Part shown: positions 18,559 through 26,548 of the stretch, piece by piece
How positions within the stretch are numbered: the stretch's first letter is position 1
How the letters are laid out: each line of letters opens with the position of its first letter
NCBI RefSeq assembly: GCF_002931055.1
Contig: NZ_PSXX01000001.1
Coordinates: 62,001-126,000 of the forward strand
From: Pseudoclavibacter sp. AY1H1
GTDB taxonomy: Bacteria; Actinomycetota; Actinomycetes; Actinomycetales; Microbacteriaceae
Direction of reading: 5' to 3'
Length of the DNA: 64,000 nucleotides
Position numbers and translations under genes: made by a program
The notes under the pieces: generated by a model
What the model was told of the DNA's origin: nothing
The model's input: the letters and a program-made list of their open reading frames with translations, nothing else
Databases searched by the model: none

Positions 18559-20327
18559 GCGGGGAGAGCTTCCGCGTCGACCTGCGCGGCATCGTCGACA
18601 TCCTGTCCCATCACCTGTACTCGAGTCCGCGCGTGTACCTCCGCGAGCTCATCCAGAACGCCAGGGACGCGGTCGTCGCCAGGAGCGAGCTCGATCCGAC
18701 CGCGCCCCAGGAGATCGCGGTCGAGGTCGAGGGCGGTGGGGCCGTGCTGGTCCGCGACCATGGCATCGGGCTGACCGAGGAGGAGATGCGGTCGGTGCTC
18801 GCCACCATCGGCGCGTCGAGCAAGCGCAGCGACTTCACCCGAGTGCGCCGACAGTACCTCGGCCAGTTCGGCATCGGCCTCCTCTCCTGCTTCCTCATCG
18901 CGGATCGCATCGAGGTGCGCTCGCGCAGCGCGCGCTCGGCGGACGCGCCGACGATGAGCTGGGTTGGGAGCTCGGACGGCACGTTCACGATCACACCAGC
19001 GGAGACTCCGTTGCCGGACGCGGGCACCGAGGTGCGCGTTCAGGCTCGCGCCGACGACCGAGAATGGGTCGACCCGGTGCGGGTGCGTCTGCTCGCCGAG
19101 CGCTTCGCCAGCCTGCTTGAGCTCCCGATCTCGCTGCGCACGACTCCCCGGCAGCCGCCAGAGCTCGTCAGCACCGGGACGCCACCGTGGCGGACCTCCG
19201 ACTTCGAGGCGGCCGAGTGGTGTCGCCGTGAGCTCGGGTTCATGCCCCTCGCGGTGCTCCCCGTCGACGTCCCGACCGCGGGTGTGGTCGGCGTCGCCTT
19301 CATCTCGGACAGCCCGGGGCGGGTCGGGAACCGACACGGCGACACGGTCTACTCGCACGGCATGTTCGTCGCCGACGACAACGTGCAGCTCGCTCCGAAC
19401 TGGGCCTACTTCGTGCGGCTCGCCGTCGAGGGCGGCGACCTGCCCTTGACCGCATCCCGCGAGTCCCTCCAGGACTCGTCGGCGATCGGCGAGGTGAAGG
19501 CGCAGATCGGCACGCAGCTCCGGCAGGGCATCGAGCACTTCGCGCTGCGCGATCCCGTCGGCTTCGACCGATTCATGGACGTGCACGCGAAGGGCATCCT
19601 CGCGATGGCGGCGGGGGACGACGACATGCTCGACCTCGTGATCGGCCACGTGCCATGGGAGACCAGCGAGGGCACGATGACCCTCGCCCAGATCCTGCGC
19701 ATCTCGGACGACGTGCAGTACGCCGCCTCGATGACCGACTTCACGGCGTTCGCGCCGCTGCTTCGCGCGAGGAAGGCGCTGCTGGTGAACGGCTCCTACG
19801 TGTACGGGAGCGAGATCCTGCGCAAGGTGCGCGAGCGTCGTGGGCACGCGGCGCGCGTTCGGGCGTTCGACCCCCACTCGTTCCTCGACGAGCTGCCGGA
19901 GCCGCGTGACGACGACGCTGCGGCTCGAGGATTCGAATCGCAGGCGCGTATCGTCCTCGACCGGCTCGGGGTCGATCTCGACCTGCGGGAGTTCGCCCCG
20001 GCATCCACCCCTTCCCTGTTCGTCGCCGCACCGAGCGAGCAGTACCGGGGTCAACCGACCGATGCCGACGCGGAAGCGGACCCGTGGGCGGACCTCCTCA
20101 GCGCACCGGCGTCGCAGCCCACGCGACCGAGGCTCGTCATGAACGTGTCGAGCGACGCGGTGCGCTCGCTTGGGCAGGTGCGTGACGAGCGCGTGCGTGC
20201 CGAAGCGATCAGCGGACTGTACGTCATCGGCCTGCTGCGAGCCGGCGAGACGCTCGACGAGCGGCACGGTGAGCTGCTCAGCAGCACGCTGCACACGCTG
20301 ATCGCCGCGGTGGGCTCCGGGGCGTGA
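18555..20327 (+). CDS. HSP90 family protein (HtpG-like GHKL ATPase)
   Basis: A 590-residue HSP90-family protein. The ATP-binding motifs are present: YLRELIQNARDAV (Glu31, Asn35, Asp38), VRDHGIGLTEEEM (Asp68) and GQFGIGLLSCF (about residues 103-113). The middle domain keeps the catalytic arginine in LPLTASRESLQDS (about Arg302), so ATP hydrolysis is likely. The C-terminal third (residues about 420-590) differs from classical HtpG and has an acidic linker. It is a divergent actinobacterial HSP90 branch rather than housekeeping HtpG. The ATG at 18555 overlaps the upstream gene by 4 bases. Confidence 0.88.
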   Translation: MSGESFRVDLRGIVDILSHHLYSSPRVYLRELIQNARDAVVARSELDPTAPQEIAVEVEGGGAVLVRDHGIGLTEEEMRSVLATIGASSKRSDFTRVRRQYLGQFGIGLLSCFLIADRIEVRSRSARSADAPTMSWVGSSDGTFTITPAETPLPDAGTEVRVQARADDREWVDPVRVRLLAERFASLLELPISLRTTPRQPPELVSTGTPPWRTSDFEAAEWCRRELGFMPLAVLPVDVPTAGVVGVAFISDSPGRVGNRHGDTVYSHGMFVADDNVQLAPNWAYFVRLAVEGGDLPLTASRESLQDSSAIGEVKAQIGTQLRQGIEHFALRDPVGFDRFMDVHAKGILAMAAGDDDMLDLVIGHVPWETSEGTMTLAQILRISDDVQYAASMTDFTAFAPLLRARKALLVNGSYVYGSEILRKVRERRGHAARVRAFDPHSFLDELPEPRDDDAAARGFESQARIVLDRLGVDLDLREFAPASTPSLFVAAPSEQYRGQPTDADAEADPWADLLSAPASQPTRPRLVMNVSSDAVRSLGQVRDERVRAEAISGLYVIGLLRAGETLDERHGELLSSTLHTLIAAVGSGA

Positions 20328-20394
20328 CAGGGCGACGAGACCGGGAGTAGGGTCGCGTTCACGGGCCGATCCCGCGTCGACGGAAGGACTCTCG

Positions 20395-21006
20395 ATGTCC
20401 GACACCACCTGCCACATGTCCATCTCCCTGGACGGCTTCGTAGCGGGTCCCGAGCAGAGCGCGGAGCATCCGCTCGGCCGAAGAGGGCACGAGCTGCACG
20501 GCTGGCACATCGGCGACCCACGGGCGACGGACGCCGACGAGCTCGCGACCGGCTGGCTCATGCGACCTCGCGGCGCCTACGTGATGGGCCGGAACATGTT
20601 CGGTCCCGTTCGCGGCGAGTGGGATGAGGATTGGCGCGGGTGGTGGGGTGACGAGCCGCCGTACCACGCGCCGGTCTTCGTGCTCACGCACCACGCACGC
20701 GACCCCATCGAGATGCAGGGTGGCACGAGCTTCCACTTCCTCACGGGCGGCTTCGACGCCGCCTACGCGAGGGCCGTCGAGGCCGCTGGAGGCAAGGGCG
20801 TCGACATCGCCGGCGGCGCTTCCACCGTTCGACAGGCGCTCAACGCGGGGGTTGTCGACGAGCTCACGCTCGACGTCGCGCCAGTGCTGCTCGGCTCCGG
20901 CGAGCGGATGTTCGACGGCGTCGAGGTGTTCGACTACGAACCCGTCGAGGTGCTGCACTCGCCCCTGTCGACGCACATCCGCTACCGGAGGTCGGCCAAG
21001 CGCTGA
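20395..21006 (+). CDS. Dihydrofolate reductase family protein (RibD C-terminal-like)
   Basis: A 203-residue protein of the DHFR/RibD-C fold, expected to bind NADPH and reduce a small molecule. Visible features are MSISLDGFVAGPEQS at the N-terminus, GAYVMGRNMFGP, VFVLTHHARDP, VDIAGGASTVRQALNAGVVDEL (positions about 138-160) and APVLLGSGERMFDG. These proteins are common, mostly uncharacterised and are not usually true folate enzymes. GAAGGA lies just upstream of the ATG. It is a single gene downstream of the HSP90 operon with a 67-base gap. Confidence 0.88.
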   Translation: MSDTTCHMSISLDGFVAGPEQSAEHPLGRRGHELHGWHIGDPRATDADELATGWLMRPRGAYVMGRNMFGPVRGEWDEDWRGWWGDEPPYHAPVFVLTHHARDPIEMQGGTSFHFLTGGFDAAYARAVEAAGGKGVDIAGGASTVRQALNAGVVDELTLDVAPVLLGSGERMFDGVEVFDYEPVEVLHSPLSTHIRYRRSAKR

Positions 21007-21058
21007 CCGCACCGGGTCGGCAGGGGTCTGCCCGTCATCTCTCCTCGAGGGGCTCAGC

Positions 21059-21493
21059 TCAGCCAGCGGCCTTGCGGACGTGATCCGCGATGGTCTTCTC
21101 GGTCTCGGGGGTGAGGCTGATGAGCGCGAACGACGTCACCCAGAGGTCGCCGTCGTCGAGCTGCGCTGCCTCCTCGAACCCGAGCGTCGCGTACCTCGTC
21201 GTGAACTTCGAGGCCGCCTTGAAGAACACGACGACCTTGCCGCCGGCGTCGGTGTACGCGGGGAACCCGTACCAGGTCTTCGGCATGAGCTGCGGGGCGA
21301 CCTCCTTCACGATGCGGTCGACGCCCTCGGCGAGCACTCGATCCTCGTCTGTCATCTCTGAGATGGCCTTCTGGATGGCGGCGTCGCCCGCGGCACGATT
21401 CTTCCCGGCCTTCTGCTCAGCGCGCAGCTCTGCGGCGCGCTGCTTGACCGCGTCCCGCTCGTCCTTCGACAGTCCAGCCGTCTTCTCCGCCAT
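21059..21493 (-). CDS. DUF1801/YdhG-like protein
   Basis: A 144-residue protein. A charged, Ala-rich helical N-terminus of about 45 residues (KQRAAELRAEQKAGKNRAAG) leads into a C-terminal domain with VAPQLMPKTWYGFPAYTDAG, VVFFKAASKF and ATLGFEEAAQLDDG, a pattern seen in DUF1801/YdhG-like proteins whose role is unclear. AAGGAG precedes the ATG at 21493 by 7 bases. It converges with the DHFR-like gene. No pathway can be assigned. Confidence 0.75.
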   Translation of the reverse strand: MAEKTAGLSKDERDAVKQRAAELRAEQKAGKNRAAGDAAIQKAISEMTDEDRVLAEGVDRIVKEVAPQLMPKTWYGFPAYTDAGGKVVVFFKAASKFTTRYATLGFEEAAQLDDGDLWVTSFALISLTPETEKTIADHVRKAAG

Positions 21494-21673
21494 TGCGCGC
21501 TCCTTCTCCGTGTTCCTGACCGGTGGTTCAGGACCAAACGTACGACCCATCGGGGCTGCGCGCTTCTCTGAAGCTGCTCGGACCCGCCATCGAGGCCCCA
21601 TGGCATCCCGCTCGCACCCAGCTCCGGCCAGCAGGATGGGCTGATCGTGATGGGCCGGTCTGAGGAGGCACGC

Positions 21674-22072
21674 ATGGGACTTCGCTGGTATTCGACCGTC
21701 GTCGACGCGCACGACCACCGTGCGCTTGCGGCCTGGTGGGCGGAGACGCTCGACTGGCAGGTGAGCTTCGAGGACGAGAACGAGGCCGCGGTCATCCCCA
21801 AGTGGCTCGACGAGGAGAACCCGGGGGTGCCGTTCGAGCAGGTCGGGCCGGGACTCGTCTTCGTGCCGGTTGCGGACGAGCGGACGGTGAAGAACCGGTT
21901 GCACATCGACCTCGCCGCCCCGTTGCACGAGAGCCAGGTGGCGCACGTCGACGCGCTGCTCGCCCGCGGGGCCAGCCGAGCTGACGTGGGGCAGGGGGAG
22001 GACACCACGTGGGTCGTGCTGCGCGACCCAGAGGGCAACGAATTCTGCGTCCTCTCGTCTCGGGAGTCCTGA
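21674..22072 (+). CDS. VOC family (glyoxalase-like) protein
   Basis: A 132-residue single-module glyoxalase/bleomycin-resistance-fold protein. It begins MGLRWYSTVVDAHDHRALAAW, has the central RLHIDLAAP strand and ends with VVLRDPEGNEFCVLSS, the usual last strand with its metal-ligand Glu. Members include dioxygenases, lyases and antibiotic-binding proteins, so the substrate is unknown. GAGGAGG precedes the ATG at 21674 well. Two in-frame codons upstream (from 21647) are less likely starts. Confidence 0.85.
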   Translation: MGLRWYSTVVDAHDHRALAAWWAETLDWQVSFEDENEAAVIPKWLDEENPGVPFEQVGPGLVFVPVADERTVKNRLHIDLAAPLHESQVAHVDALLARGASRADVGQGEDTTWVVLRDPEGNEFCVLSSRES

Positions 22073-22141
22073 GCGCCGTCCCGCACACCACCCCCGCGAG
22101 TGGCCCGTCAGAATGTCGGTGGTCCGGTCCAAACTGTCGGC

Positions 22142-22501
22142 ATGACAGATCAACGAATTGACAGAGAAGCCGAGTCCTTCGTGCGGAGCCTCGCCGGTGA
22201 GCTCCTTGCGCCGAGATCAGGGGAGTGCGTGCTCTGCTACGTCGCCGACCAGCTCGACGAGTTCGGATGCGATGGAACGCATCGGTTCTCGAAGTGGTAC
22301 CAGGAGCGCCAGGCGCCGCGGGCAACCGCGCTCCTCGAGCGACTCGGCCGCATGGGCGCCTACTGCGACTGCGAGATCTTCCTGAACGCCGCTGATGCCG
22401 GCGAGGACGAGCCCCAGGTCCTGCCAGCCTGCCTGGGCGTTCGTCGCGGGTCGACGCAGCCCTGCAGGCTCTGGTGGACAGAGCGCGGAAGCGCCTACTG
22501 A
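22142..22501 (+). CDS. DUF2695 domain protein
   Basis: A 119-residue protein matching the pattern I associate with DUF2695: SGECVLCYVADQLDEFGCD, THRFSKWYQERQAPRA, LERLGRMGAYCDCEIFLNA. Several cysteines (CVLC, CDC, and one in GCDG) suggest a possible metal site, but this is inference. The ATG at 22142 follows CAAACT by 6 bases, possibly a weak leaderless promoter. It converges with the DksA-like gene, leaving only 6 bases between stop codons. Function unknown. Confidence 0.8.
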   Translation: MTDQRIDREAESFVRSLAGELLAPRSGECVLCYVADQLDEFGCDGTHRFSKWYQERQAPRATALLERLGRMGAYCDCEIFLNAADAGEDEPQVLPACLGVRRGSTQPCRLWWTERGSAY

Positions 22502-22507
22502 CCTCGG

Positions 22508-22870
22508 TCAGCGACGAGGGAGCGACCGCTCCGCGCAGGCGACGCACTGCTCGGCGAACGGGCGCACGCGCAGGCGCTGGTCCGGAATCCGCCTGCCGCA
22601 CGTCACGCAGACACCGTAGGTGCCCGCCTCGATGCGCAGCAGCGCTGCTTCGATCTGCCGGAGCTCCGACTTCGCGGCGTCGGACTGGCCTGCGAGCCTC
22701 GACCACTCCGCCGAGAGGGGCGCCCCATCTGGGTCGTGCTCGTCGTCATCGTTGAGCGACGCACGATCATGCACCAGCGTCTCGAGGGCGGCCGCACTGC
22801 TCGCGACACGCCCTGCAGCGAGCAACCGCAGGGCCTCCAGGCGTTCCGCGTGCGTGTCAGCTCCATCCAT
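22508..22870 (-). CDS. DksA/TraR-type zinc-finger protein
   Basis: A 120-residue protein with an acidic coiled-coil-like N-terminal part and a C-terminal C4 zinc finger (CVTCG, then QCVACA) typical of the DksA/TraR family. These proteins enter the RNA polymerase secondary channel or bind other partners; the actinobacterial short forms are poorly studied. The ATG at 22870 is preferred because GAGAAT lies exactly 6 bases upstream; a GTG at 22891 would add seven residues. Confidence 0.85.
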   Translation of the reverse strand: MDGADTHAERLEALRLLAAGRVASSAAALETLVHDRASLNDDDEHDPDGAPLSAEWSRLAGQSDAAKSELRQIEAALLRIEAGTYGVCVTCGRRIPDQRLRVRPFAEQCVACAERSLPRR

Positions 22871-22876
22871 GCCGCC

Positions 22877-22882
22877 ATTCTC
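22877..22882 (-). promoter_or_regulatory. GAGAAT -10-like element for DksA-like gene
   Basis: GAGAAT on the minus strand ends 6 bases before the ATG at 22870. The same hexamer with identical spacing precedes three other genes in the window. Confidence 0.4.
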
Positions 22883-22918
22883 GTCCAGCACACGCCGGAA
22901 GTCCTGACGGAACCCGAA

Positions 22919-22945
22919 CCGCCTGAACCGCCTGAAGTGCCTGAA
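22919..22945 (+). repeat. Three tandem copies of a 9-base unit
   Basis: Two identical CCGCCTGAA units and a third differing in two bases lie upstream of the FAD oxidoreductase gene, in the region between it and the divergent DksA-like gene. No function is evident. Confidence 0.6.
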
Positions 22946-23008
22946 GCGCTCAGGGGCGGCCCGGGTTGCTCACGGACAATGACGCACTACGCCATCGAAC
23001 GGAGTTTT

Positions 23009-24259
23009 ATGGACACGGACGTCGTCATCATCGGAGCCGGACTCGCCGGCCTTCGGGCAGCGCAGAGCCTCGAGTCTCGTGGACAGAGCGTGGTCGTCCT
23101 GGAGACGCACGACGAGGTCGGCGGACGAGTCCGCACCGAGGCCATCGACGGGTTCCTCTGCGACCGGGGCTTCCAGGTGCTCAACCCCGCCTACCCGGCA
23201 CTCAGGGAGTGCGTCGACCTGGGGGCGCTCGACCTGCAGAGCTTCGGCGTCGGGGCGATCGTGCGATCGGGCGAGAAGGCGACGACGCTCGCGCATCCGA
23301 TCCGCCACCCTCAGCACGCGCTGCCCACCCTACTGAGCGCGCACACCCCGCTCTCCGATCTCCTCGCGCTTGCCCGGTGGCTCGGCCCGACGCTGCTGAG
23401 ACCCGACTCGGAGCAGGCGGGCACCGACCAGGAGCTCGGCGCCTCGTTCGACGATGCGGGGCTCACCGGCCGCCTCCGCACCGACCTGCTCGACACCTTC
23501 CTCGCCGGTGTCCTCGCCGACAGCAGCGGCACCTCGTCTGCCGCCTACGTCAAGCAGCTCGTCCGCTACTTCGCCCTTGGCGCGCCGGGACTCCCCAAGG
23601 ACGGCATGCGCGCGCTGCCGGCACAGATGGCCGCGGGGCTCCACGAACCCGTGCGGCTCGGCACCGTTGCGCGCGACGTCGAGGAGACGTCTGGCGGGGT
23701 GAGGGTGACCACAGACCGCGGCACCATCCTGGCTCGCGCCGCGATCGTCGCGGTGGCGCCCGACGAACTGCCCGCGGTGACAGGCCAGACGGCGCCGAAG
23801 ACCCACGGGCTGACGACCTGGTGGTTCCGGGCGACGGGTACGCCGCGAACCGGGCCCTTCCTGCTGCTCGACGCCTCGCGTGCTGGCGGGGGACCGGCTG
23901 GGCCCATCTGGAACACCGCCGTCATCTCGGAGGTCGCGCCCTCCTACGCCCCAGCAGGAGCGCACCTCGTGCAGGCGACGACCCTGCTCGATCGCCTGGA
24001 CGGGCTGGCGAGCGAGGCGGAGGTGCGCCGTGATCTCGCACGCCTGTACAAGACCTCCACCGCGGATTGGGAGGTGATCACGCACCACGTCATCCCGCAC
24101 ACGCTCCCGGTCCAGCTGCCACCCCTGCGGGATCGCGGGCCACAGCTCCTTGGGGAGCGGGTCGTCGTGACCGGGGACCACCGCGAGACGGGGTCGATCC
24201 AAGGGGCGCTCGTCGCCGGCCAGCGAGCGGCAGCGGCAGTCGCCGAGTCCCTTGCCTGA
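23009..24259 (+). CDS. FAD-dependent oxidoreductase (amine oxidase/phytoene desaturase-like)
   Basis: A 416-residue flavoprotein. The dinucleotide-binding motif VVIIGAGLAGLRAAQSLESR begins at residue 5, followed by VVVLETHDEVGGRVRT, and the C-terminal FAD motif is VVVTGDHRETGSIQGALVAG. It resembles NAD(P)/FAD-dependent amine-oxidase-fold enzymes of unknown substrate. GGAG lies 4-5 bases before the ATG at 23009; the open frame continues upstream but that part is Pro-Glu repeats and is not typical. Its stop overlaps the photolyase start by 8 bases, so the two are co-translated; a link through flavin or isoprenoid pigment is only a guess. Confidence 0.85.
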   Translation: MDTDVVIIGAGLAGLRAAQSLESRGQSVVVLETHDEVGGRVRTEAIDGFLCDRGFQVLNPAYPALRECVDLGALDLQSFGVGAIVRSGEKATTLAHPIRHPQHALPTLLSAHTPLSDLLALARWLGPTLLRPDSEQAGTDQELGASFDDAGLTGRLRTDLLDTFLAGVLADSSGTSSAAYVKQLVRYFALGAPGLPKDGMRALPAQMAAGLHEPVRLGTVARDVEETSGGVRVTTDRGTILARAAIVAVAPDELPAVTGQTAPKTHGLTTWWFRATGTPRTGPFLLLDASRAGGGPAGPIWNTAVISEVAPSYAPAGAHLVQATTLLDRLDGLASEAEVRRDLARLYKTSTADWEVITHHVIPHTLPVQLPPLRDRGPQLLGERVVVTGDHRETGSIQGALVAGQRAAAAVAESLA

Positions 24260-25856
24260 GCCGGCCAGGAAGGGCGGCAGTCTGCGCCTGGTGTTCCCGA
24301 ACCAGCTCTTCGAGGAGCACCTCGCAGCGCCGGTCGGCACCCGCTTCGTGCTGATCGAGCACGAGCTCCTCTTCCGCCAGTACCGATTCCACTCGCACAA
24401 GCTGGTCCTCCACCGGGCCTCCCTTGCGCGGTTCGCGAAGAGGCTCACCGGGCACGGCTTCGCCGTCGAGTACCTCGAGAGCAGGAAGGAGCTGCCTTCC
24501 AAGCGGCAGCTGGCCGAGCTCATCCGCCGCGAGGCGCCTCGCCGGGTCACGTGGTTCGACGTGGTCGACGACTGGCTCGAGCGCGACCTCCTCGGCGCGC
24601 TCGAAGCTGGTGGCTACACGTGGAGCGGCGACGACGAGCTCGAGTCGCCCAACTTCCTCACTGGGCGAGCCGAAATCGACGCGTGGTTCTCGGGCAACGA
24701 TGCTCGCATGCACGCCTTCTACACCTGGCAGCGACGGCGACTCGGTCTCCTGCTCGACGAGGACGGTGAGCCCCTCGGCGGGCGGTGGTCGTTCGATGCC
24801 GAGAACCGCAAGAAGCTGCCCCGCGGGTATGTGCCACCGAAGGTCGCGCGCTTCGAGGGGCATCCCGTGCTGCAGCGGGAGGGGACGTTCGACCTCGACG
24901 CGCTCCTGGGGGACGAGCCGGCGGCAGGCAGCGCCGAGCCTAGGAACGCCGACGTCGAGGAGGCCATCGCGTGGGTCGGCAGCGAGTTCCCCGATGCCCC
25001 TGGCGACCCGACGACGTTCGTGTGGCCGACGGACGCCGACGAGGCCCAACGTCACCTGGCGGAGTTCGTCCGGGAGCGGCTTCGCGACTTCGGGCCCTAC
25101 GAGGATGCGATCTCGAGCGAGCATCCTTTCCTCAACCACGGGCTCCTGACCCCGGCACTGAACATCGGCCTGCTGGACCCGAGGCAGGTCGTACAGGCCG
25201 CGCTCGATGCGGCCGACACGGAGACACCCCTCGCCTCCCTCGAGGGCTTCGTCCGCCAGGTCATCGGGTGGCGCGAGTACATGCGGGCCACCTACCAGGT
25301 TCGCGGTCGAGAGCTGCGGACCTCGAATGCCCTGGAGCATCACGGGCGCCTGGCCCCCGGCTGGTGGCAGGGCACGACAGGACTCGAGCCGGTCGACCTC
25401 GTCATCTCCCGTGTCCTCGAGACCGGTTACGCCCACCACATCGAGCGGCTCATGGTGCTCGGCAACGCCATGTCGCTGCTGCGCATCCACCCCGACGAGG
25501 TCTACCGCTGGTTCATGGAGCTGTTCGTCGACGCCTACGACTGGGTGATGGTGCCGAACGTCTACGCGATGAGCCAGTTCGCGGCGGGCGCGGACATCAC
25601 GACCAAGCCGTACGTCTCCGGCAGCAACTACCTGCGCAAGATGTCCGACCTGCCCGCTGGCGACTGGACCGCTCGGTGGGACGCCCTCTACTGGGCCTTC
25701 GTGGACGACCATCGTGCGGTGTTCGCGCGGAACCCGCGCACCCAGATGACCGTCGCGCTCCTCGACCGGATGGAGCCGGAGAAGCGGGCCGAGCACCTGG
25801 CGACCGCGGCCGAGATCCTGCGTCCGTCAGCAGCAGCGGCAGACGCGGACCGCTGA
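24252..25856 (+). CDS. Photolyase/cryptochrome of the (6-4)/PhrB-related family, without cysteines
   Basis: A 534-residue protein of the deoxyribodipyrimidine photolyase-related family that includes bacterial (6-4) photolyases. The N-terminal antenna domain (LRLVFPNQLFEEHL, VLIEHELLFRQYRFH) and the FAD-binding helical domain (RQVIGWREYMRATYQ, YAHHIERLMVLGNAM, DWVMVPNVYAMSQFA, TKPYVSGSNYLRKMS) are complete. Relatives such as PhrB bind a [4Fe-4S] cluster through four cysteines, but I find no cysteine anywhere in this protein. Translation apparently starts at TTG 24252, overlapping the upstream gene by 8 bases. Light-dependent DNA repair is likely but untested. Confidence 0.88.
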   Translation: MPEPARKGGSLRLVFPNQLFEEHLAAPVGTRFVLIEHELLFRQYRFHSHKLVLHRASLARFAKRLTGHGFAVEYLESRKELPSKRQLAELIRREAPRRVTWFDVVDDWLERDLLGALEAGGYTWSGDDELESPNFLTGRAEIDAWFSGNDARMHAFYTWQRRRLGLLLDEDGEPLGGRWSFDAENRKKLPRGYVPPKVARFEGHPVLQREGTFDLDALLGDEPAAGSAEPRNADVEEAIAWVGSEFPDAPGDPTTFVWPTDADEAQRHLAEFVRERLRDFGPYEDAISSEHPFLNHGLLTPALNIGLLDPRQVVQAALDAADTETPLASLEGFVRQVIGWREYMRATYQVRGRELRTSNALEHHGRLAPGWWQGTTGLEPVDLVISRVLETGYAHHIERLMVLGNAMSLLRIHPDEVYRWFMELFVDAYDWVMVPNVYAMSQFAAGADITTKPYVSGSNYLRKMSDLPAGDWTARWDALYWAFVDDHRAVFARNPRTQMTVALLDRMEPEKRAEHLATAAEILRPSAAAADADR

Positions 25857-25902
25857 GCGGAGAAGCCGGCCACCGCAAGGCCCGAATCCCGCATTTTCCT
25901 TC

Positions 25903-25908
25903 TAGGAT
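25903..25908 (+). promoter_or_regulatory. Possible -10 element upstream of second VOC gene
   Basis: TAGGAT lies about 70 bases before the ATG at 25979, with an AT-richer stretch just upstream. Transcription would start before a tandem repeat in the leader. Confidence 0.35.
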
Positions 25909-25927
25909 CATGAGACGACGAGGACCG

Positions 25928-25959
25928 CGTCATCTCAAGATCCCGTCATCACATGATCC
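25928..25959 (+). repeat. Two adjacent 16-base direct repeats in a leader region
   Basis: Copies at 25928-25943 and 25944-25959 match at 14 of 16 positions with no gap. The second half of each (GATCC) also forms an inverted repeat with GGATCATG at 25905. They sit between a possible promoter and the VOC gene and could be a regulator-binding site. Confidence 0.55.
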
Positions 25960-25978
25960 ACGTGCAAAGGAGCCGCTC

Positions 25979-26389
25979 ATGGGCGCGTCCATGGTCTTCC
26001 CGAACTTCCCCGTCGCCGATGTCAAGGCGGCGACCGACTTCTACGTCGGCCTCGGCTTCACCGTGAATCCGATGTTCTCCGACGACAGCACGAGCTGCAT
26101 CGTCGTGAGCGAGCAGGTGGCGATCATGCTGCTGCAGACGGAGCGCTTCCAGGGCTTCCTCCCCGAGGGGGCAGAGGCGATCCTCGGTGGCAACCGTCAC
26201 GAGAGCACAACAGCCCTGCTCCTCGGCAGCGACGCGGAGGTCGACGAGATCACGGCGAAGGCCGAGGCGGGTGGTGCGAAGATCCACCGTCCCGCGGAAG
26301 CCAACGAGTTCGGCATGTACGGCGCCGCCTTCGATGACCTCGACGGCCACCTGTGGGAGGTCTTCCACATGGCCGCGCCCGAGGCGTAG
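25979..26389 (+). CDS. VOC family protein (glyoxalase/bleomycin-resistance fold)
   Basis: A 136-residue VOC protein beginning MGASMVFPNFPVADVKAATD and containing SEQVAIMLLQTERF and, at the end, DDLDGHLWEVFHMA, where the family's late metal-ligand Glu appears. It resembles the group often annotated as lactoylglutathione lyase-like or extradiol dioxygenase-like; the substrate is unknown. AAAGGAG precedes the ATG at 25979 by about 7 bases. An upstream leader of about 70 bases carries a 16-base tandem repeat, suggesting regulated expression. Confidence 0.87.
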   Translation: MGASMVFPNFPVADVKAATDFYVGLGFTVNPMFSDDSTSCIVVSEQVAIMLLQTERFQGFLPEGAEAILGGNRHESTTALLLGSDAEVDEITAKAEAGGAKIHRPAEANEFGMYGAAFDDLDGHLWEVFHMAAPEA

Positions 26390-26548
26390 CCACCCGACGC
26401 CAACCCCAACAGGGGAACGCCGAGCGTGACCTCTCGGCACCTCGGCTCCACCTGCTCCATTGCCGATTGCGGCACGGGGACTGGTGGAGCCGTTTCCCGT
26501 CTGGCACGGTTAGGCGTCCACTCCACTCCCGCACCCTTGGATACGCAC

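Noticed and set aside
17541-20561. A minus-strand open frame of about 1000 codons opposite the TPR-HSP90 operon
   Set aside because: The plus-strand HSP90 motifs are exact; the antisense translation is low complexity and has no start signal.
22736-23008. N-terminal extension of the FAD oxidoreductase containing Pro-Glu-Pro repeats
   Set aside because: The dinucleotide-binding motif begins at residue 5 from the ATG at 23009, as expected for the family, and GGAG precedes that ATG. The repeats come from a 9-base DNA repeat.
25857-25978. Leader upstream of the VOC gene considered as a riboswitch
   Set aside because: The inverted and direct repeats do not match any riboswitch class I know; a protein-binding operator is simpler.
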